This document shows, one piece after another, positions 63,269-64,000 of a stretch of DNA of 64,000 nt; the first letter of the stretch is position 1, and each line of letters begins with the position of its first letter. Both the position numbers and the translations under genes were made by a program. The notes beneath the pieces are model-generated. The model saw only the letters and a program-made list of their open reading frames with translations. It did no database searches and was not told the DNA's origin. Origin of the DNA: Elusimicrobia bacterium GWA2_61_42 (GTDB taxonomy: Bacteria; Elusimicrobiota; Elusimicrobia; Elusimicrobiales; UBA9959); contig MGTU01000008.1 in NCBI GenBank assembly GCA_001799615.1, positions 62,001 to 126,000 on the forward strand, given 5' to 3'.

Positions 63269-64000
63269 CCAAGAAGATAGCGAAAGAAATACCCCTGGGA
63301 CTTTTCAACGCTGAATTCCAAAAACTGGCCAAGCTCCGGCACGTCCGGACGGAAGCGGATTATAAGGACGGCATTTCCGATTTTTACGACGCCCTGCAGG
63401 ACGGCTACCAGCAGGACGTGGTTTTCTTCCTGAAGAAACTGGGGAAGAAACCTTTAACGGTACTGGAACTCGGCGGCGGGACCGGCAGGATAACGATACC
63501 CCTCGCCAAGGCCGGGCATACCGTTTATACCCTGGATAATTCTCAAAGCATGCAGCGCGTGCTCATGTCGAAACTGGACGGCAAACTGAAGAAGCGCGTC
63601 GTACCGGTAAACGCGCCGATGACGGACTTCAGCCTGGACGCCAGGTTCGACCTCGTGATCCTGGGTTTAAACACGGTCTTCTACCTCTTAAAAGCGGAAG
63701 ACAGGCTGGCCTGCTTTAATCGCGTAAAGGCGCATCTCAAGAAGAACGGGCGCTTCATTATCGACCTGATGCTGCCCCGGGTCTCCGACCTGCAGAATAC
63801 CCGCGGGAAATACGATTTCTCGGTGCTGGACGGCCCCGGGAACACCAAGCGCCTTTCCCTGACTTTCACCAAATATGACAGGAAACGGCAGCTGCAGGCG
63901 CTTAACTTCCTGTCCATCGACATAAAACCCGACGGGAAAGCCGAGTTTTTCATCACGCCTTCCGCCGAGTATTACCCTTCGCCGGGAGAAATGAAGCTTT
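63265..64000 (+). CDS. class I SAM-dependent methyltransferase (3' end outside window)
   Basis: The frame is open from ATG 63265 to the window edge (245 codons). The SAM-binding motif VLELGGGTGRITIPLA sits near residue 71, followed by TLDNSQSM (acidic end of strand 2) and a FDLVILGLNTVFYLL segment. It begins within the nuoH stop (ATGA), so it is part of the nuo transcript, and it sits where nuoI would be expected. The substrate is unknown; nuo genes beyond it cannot be seen. Confidence 0.88.
   Translation, partial: MTKKIAKEIPLGLFNAEFQKLAKLRHVRTEADYKDGISDFYDALQDGYQQDVVFFLKKLGKKPLTVLELGGGTGRITIPLAKAGHTVYTLDNSQSMQRVLMSKLDGKLKKRVVPVNAPMTDFSLDARFDLVILGLNTVFYLLKAEDRLACFNRVKAHLKKNGRFIIDLMLPRVSDLQNTRGKYDFSVLDGPGNTKRLSLTFTKYDRKRQLQALNFLSIDIKPDGKAEFFITPSAEYYPSPGEMKL

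Overview
This 64 kb window is a gene-dense, GC-rich bacterial chromosome segment. The genes describe an anaerobic, amino-acid-fermenting heterotroph: a complete front half of the lysine fermentation pathway, the end of a HydF-type [FeFe]-hydrogenase maturase, a 2-oxoacid:ferredoxin oxidoreductase, small ferredoxins, acetate kinase and the first part of a respiratory complex I operon. A pilin-like protein ending in a typical 'IDCSH..KG..W' pattern and the overall gene mix are compatible with an Elusimicrobiota-like or similar uncultured Gram-negative lineage. That placement is an inference from memory and would need marker-gene phylogeny. No CRISPR array, prophage, plasmid function or transposase is visible.

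Layout. 1-548: C-terminus of hydF. 512-2172: a cysteine-rich secreted protein and an Mrp/ApbC ATPase on the minus strand. 2298-14175: the lysine operon, containing CoA-transferase A and B, kce, two tandem kdd copies, kamA, kamB, kamC, kamD, kamE and a class III aminotransferase. 14234-16636: a YihY-like membrane protein, a glycosyltransferase and a lone receiver protein. 16828-19431: a four-gene 2-oxoacid:ferredoxin oxidoreductase operon. 19509-23044: a two-gene heterodimeric ABC exporter. 23094-28559: transporters (AEC, AspT/YidE-like, AmpG-like MFS, CDF) and a ferredoxin. 28640-33284: a MalEFGK-type sugar ABC operon. 33370-34884: a truncated methyltransferase start and ackA. 34971-44821: a pilin-like gene, then a long minus-strand run read as tig-clpP-lon-DUF885-ABC ATPase-ABC permease-TPR protein-glycosyltransferase. 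44871-45171: tRNA-Leu(UAG) and tRNA-Lys(CUU). 45299-49427: a TPR/SpoIID-like protein and two glycosyltransferases. 49492-53610: yceD-rpmF-plsX-fabG-acpP-rnc and a pentapeptide protein. 53771-55425: thioredoxin, TrmJ-like and Tag. 55463-56302: an NDUFA9-like protein. 56423-63268: nuoA to nuoH. 63265 to the edge: a methyltransferase where nuoI would be expected.

How the genes fit together. KamA converts L-lysine to beta-lysine. KamDE, maintained by the KamBC reactivase, makes 3,5-diaminohexanoate. Kdd oxidises it to 3-keto-5-aminohexanoate with release of NADH. Kce condenses that with acetyl-CoA to give 3-aminobutyryl-CoA and acetoacetate. The usual next gene, kal (a deaminase), is not present. 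A class III aminotransferase closes the operon, as in the Kat variant reported from Candidatus Cloacamonas acidaminovorans, so the likely product is acetoacetyl-CoA plus glutamate. The CoA-transferase activates the free acetoacetate. NADH could be reoxidised by complex I or hydrogenase, and acetyl groups could yield ATP through acetate kinase.

Most notable observations: the Kat-for-Kal architecture; a roughly 130 bp multi-hairpin element between kamE and the aminotransferase; a sharp leucine-codon switch in those two genes; a recurring pattern of -10-like boxes only 7 to 9 bases upstream of start codons that lack ribosome binding sites, suggesting leaderless mRNAs; and a methyltransferase embedded after nuoH.
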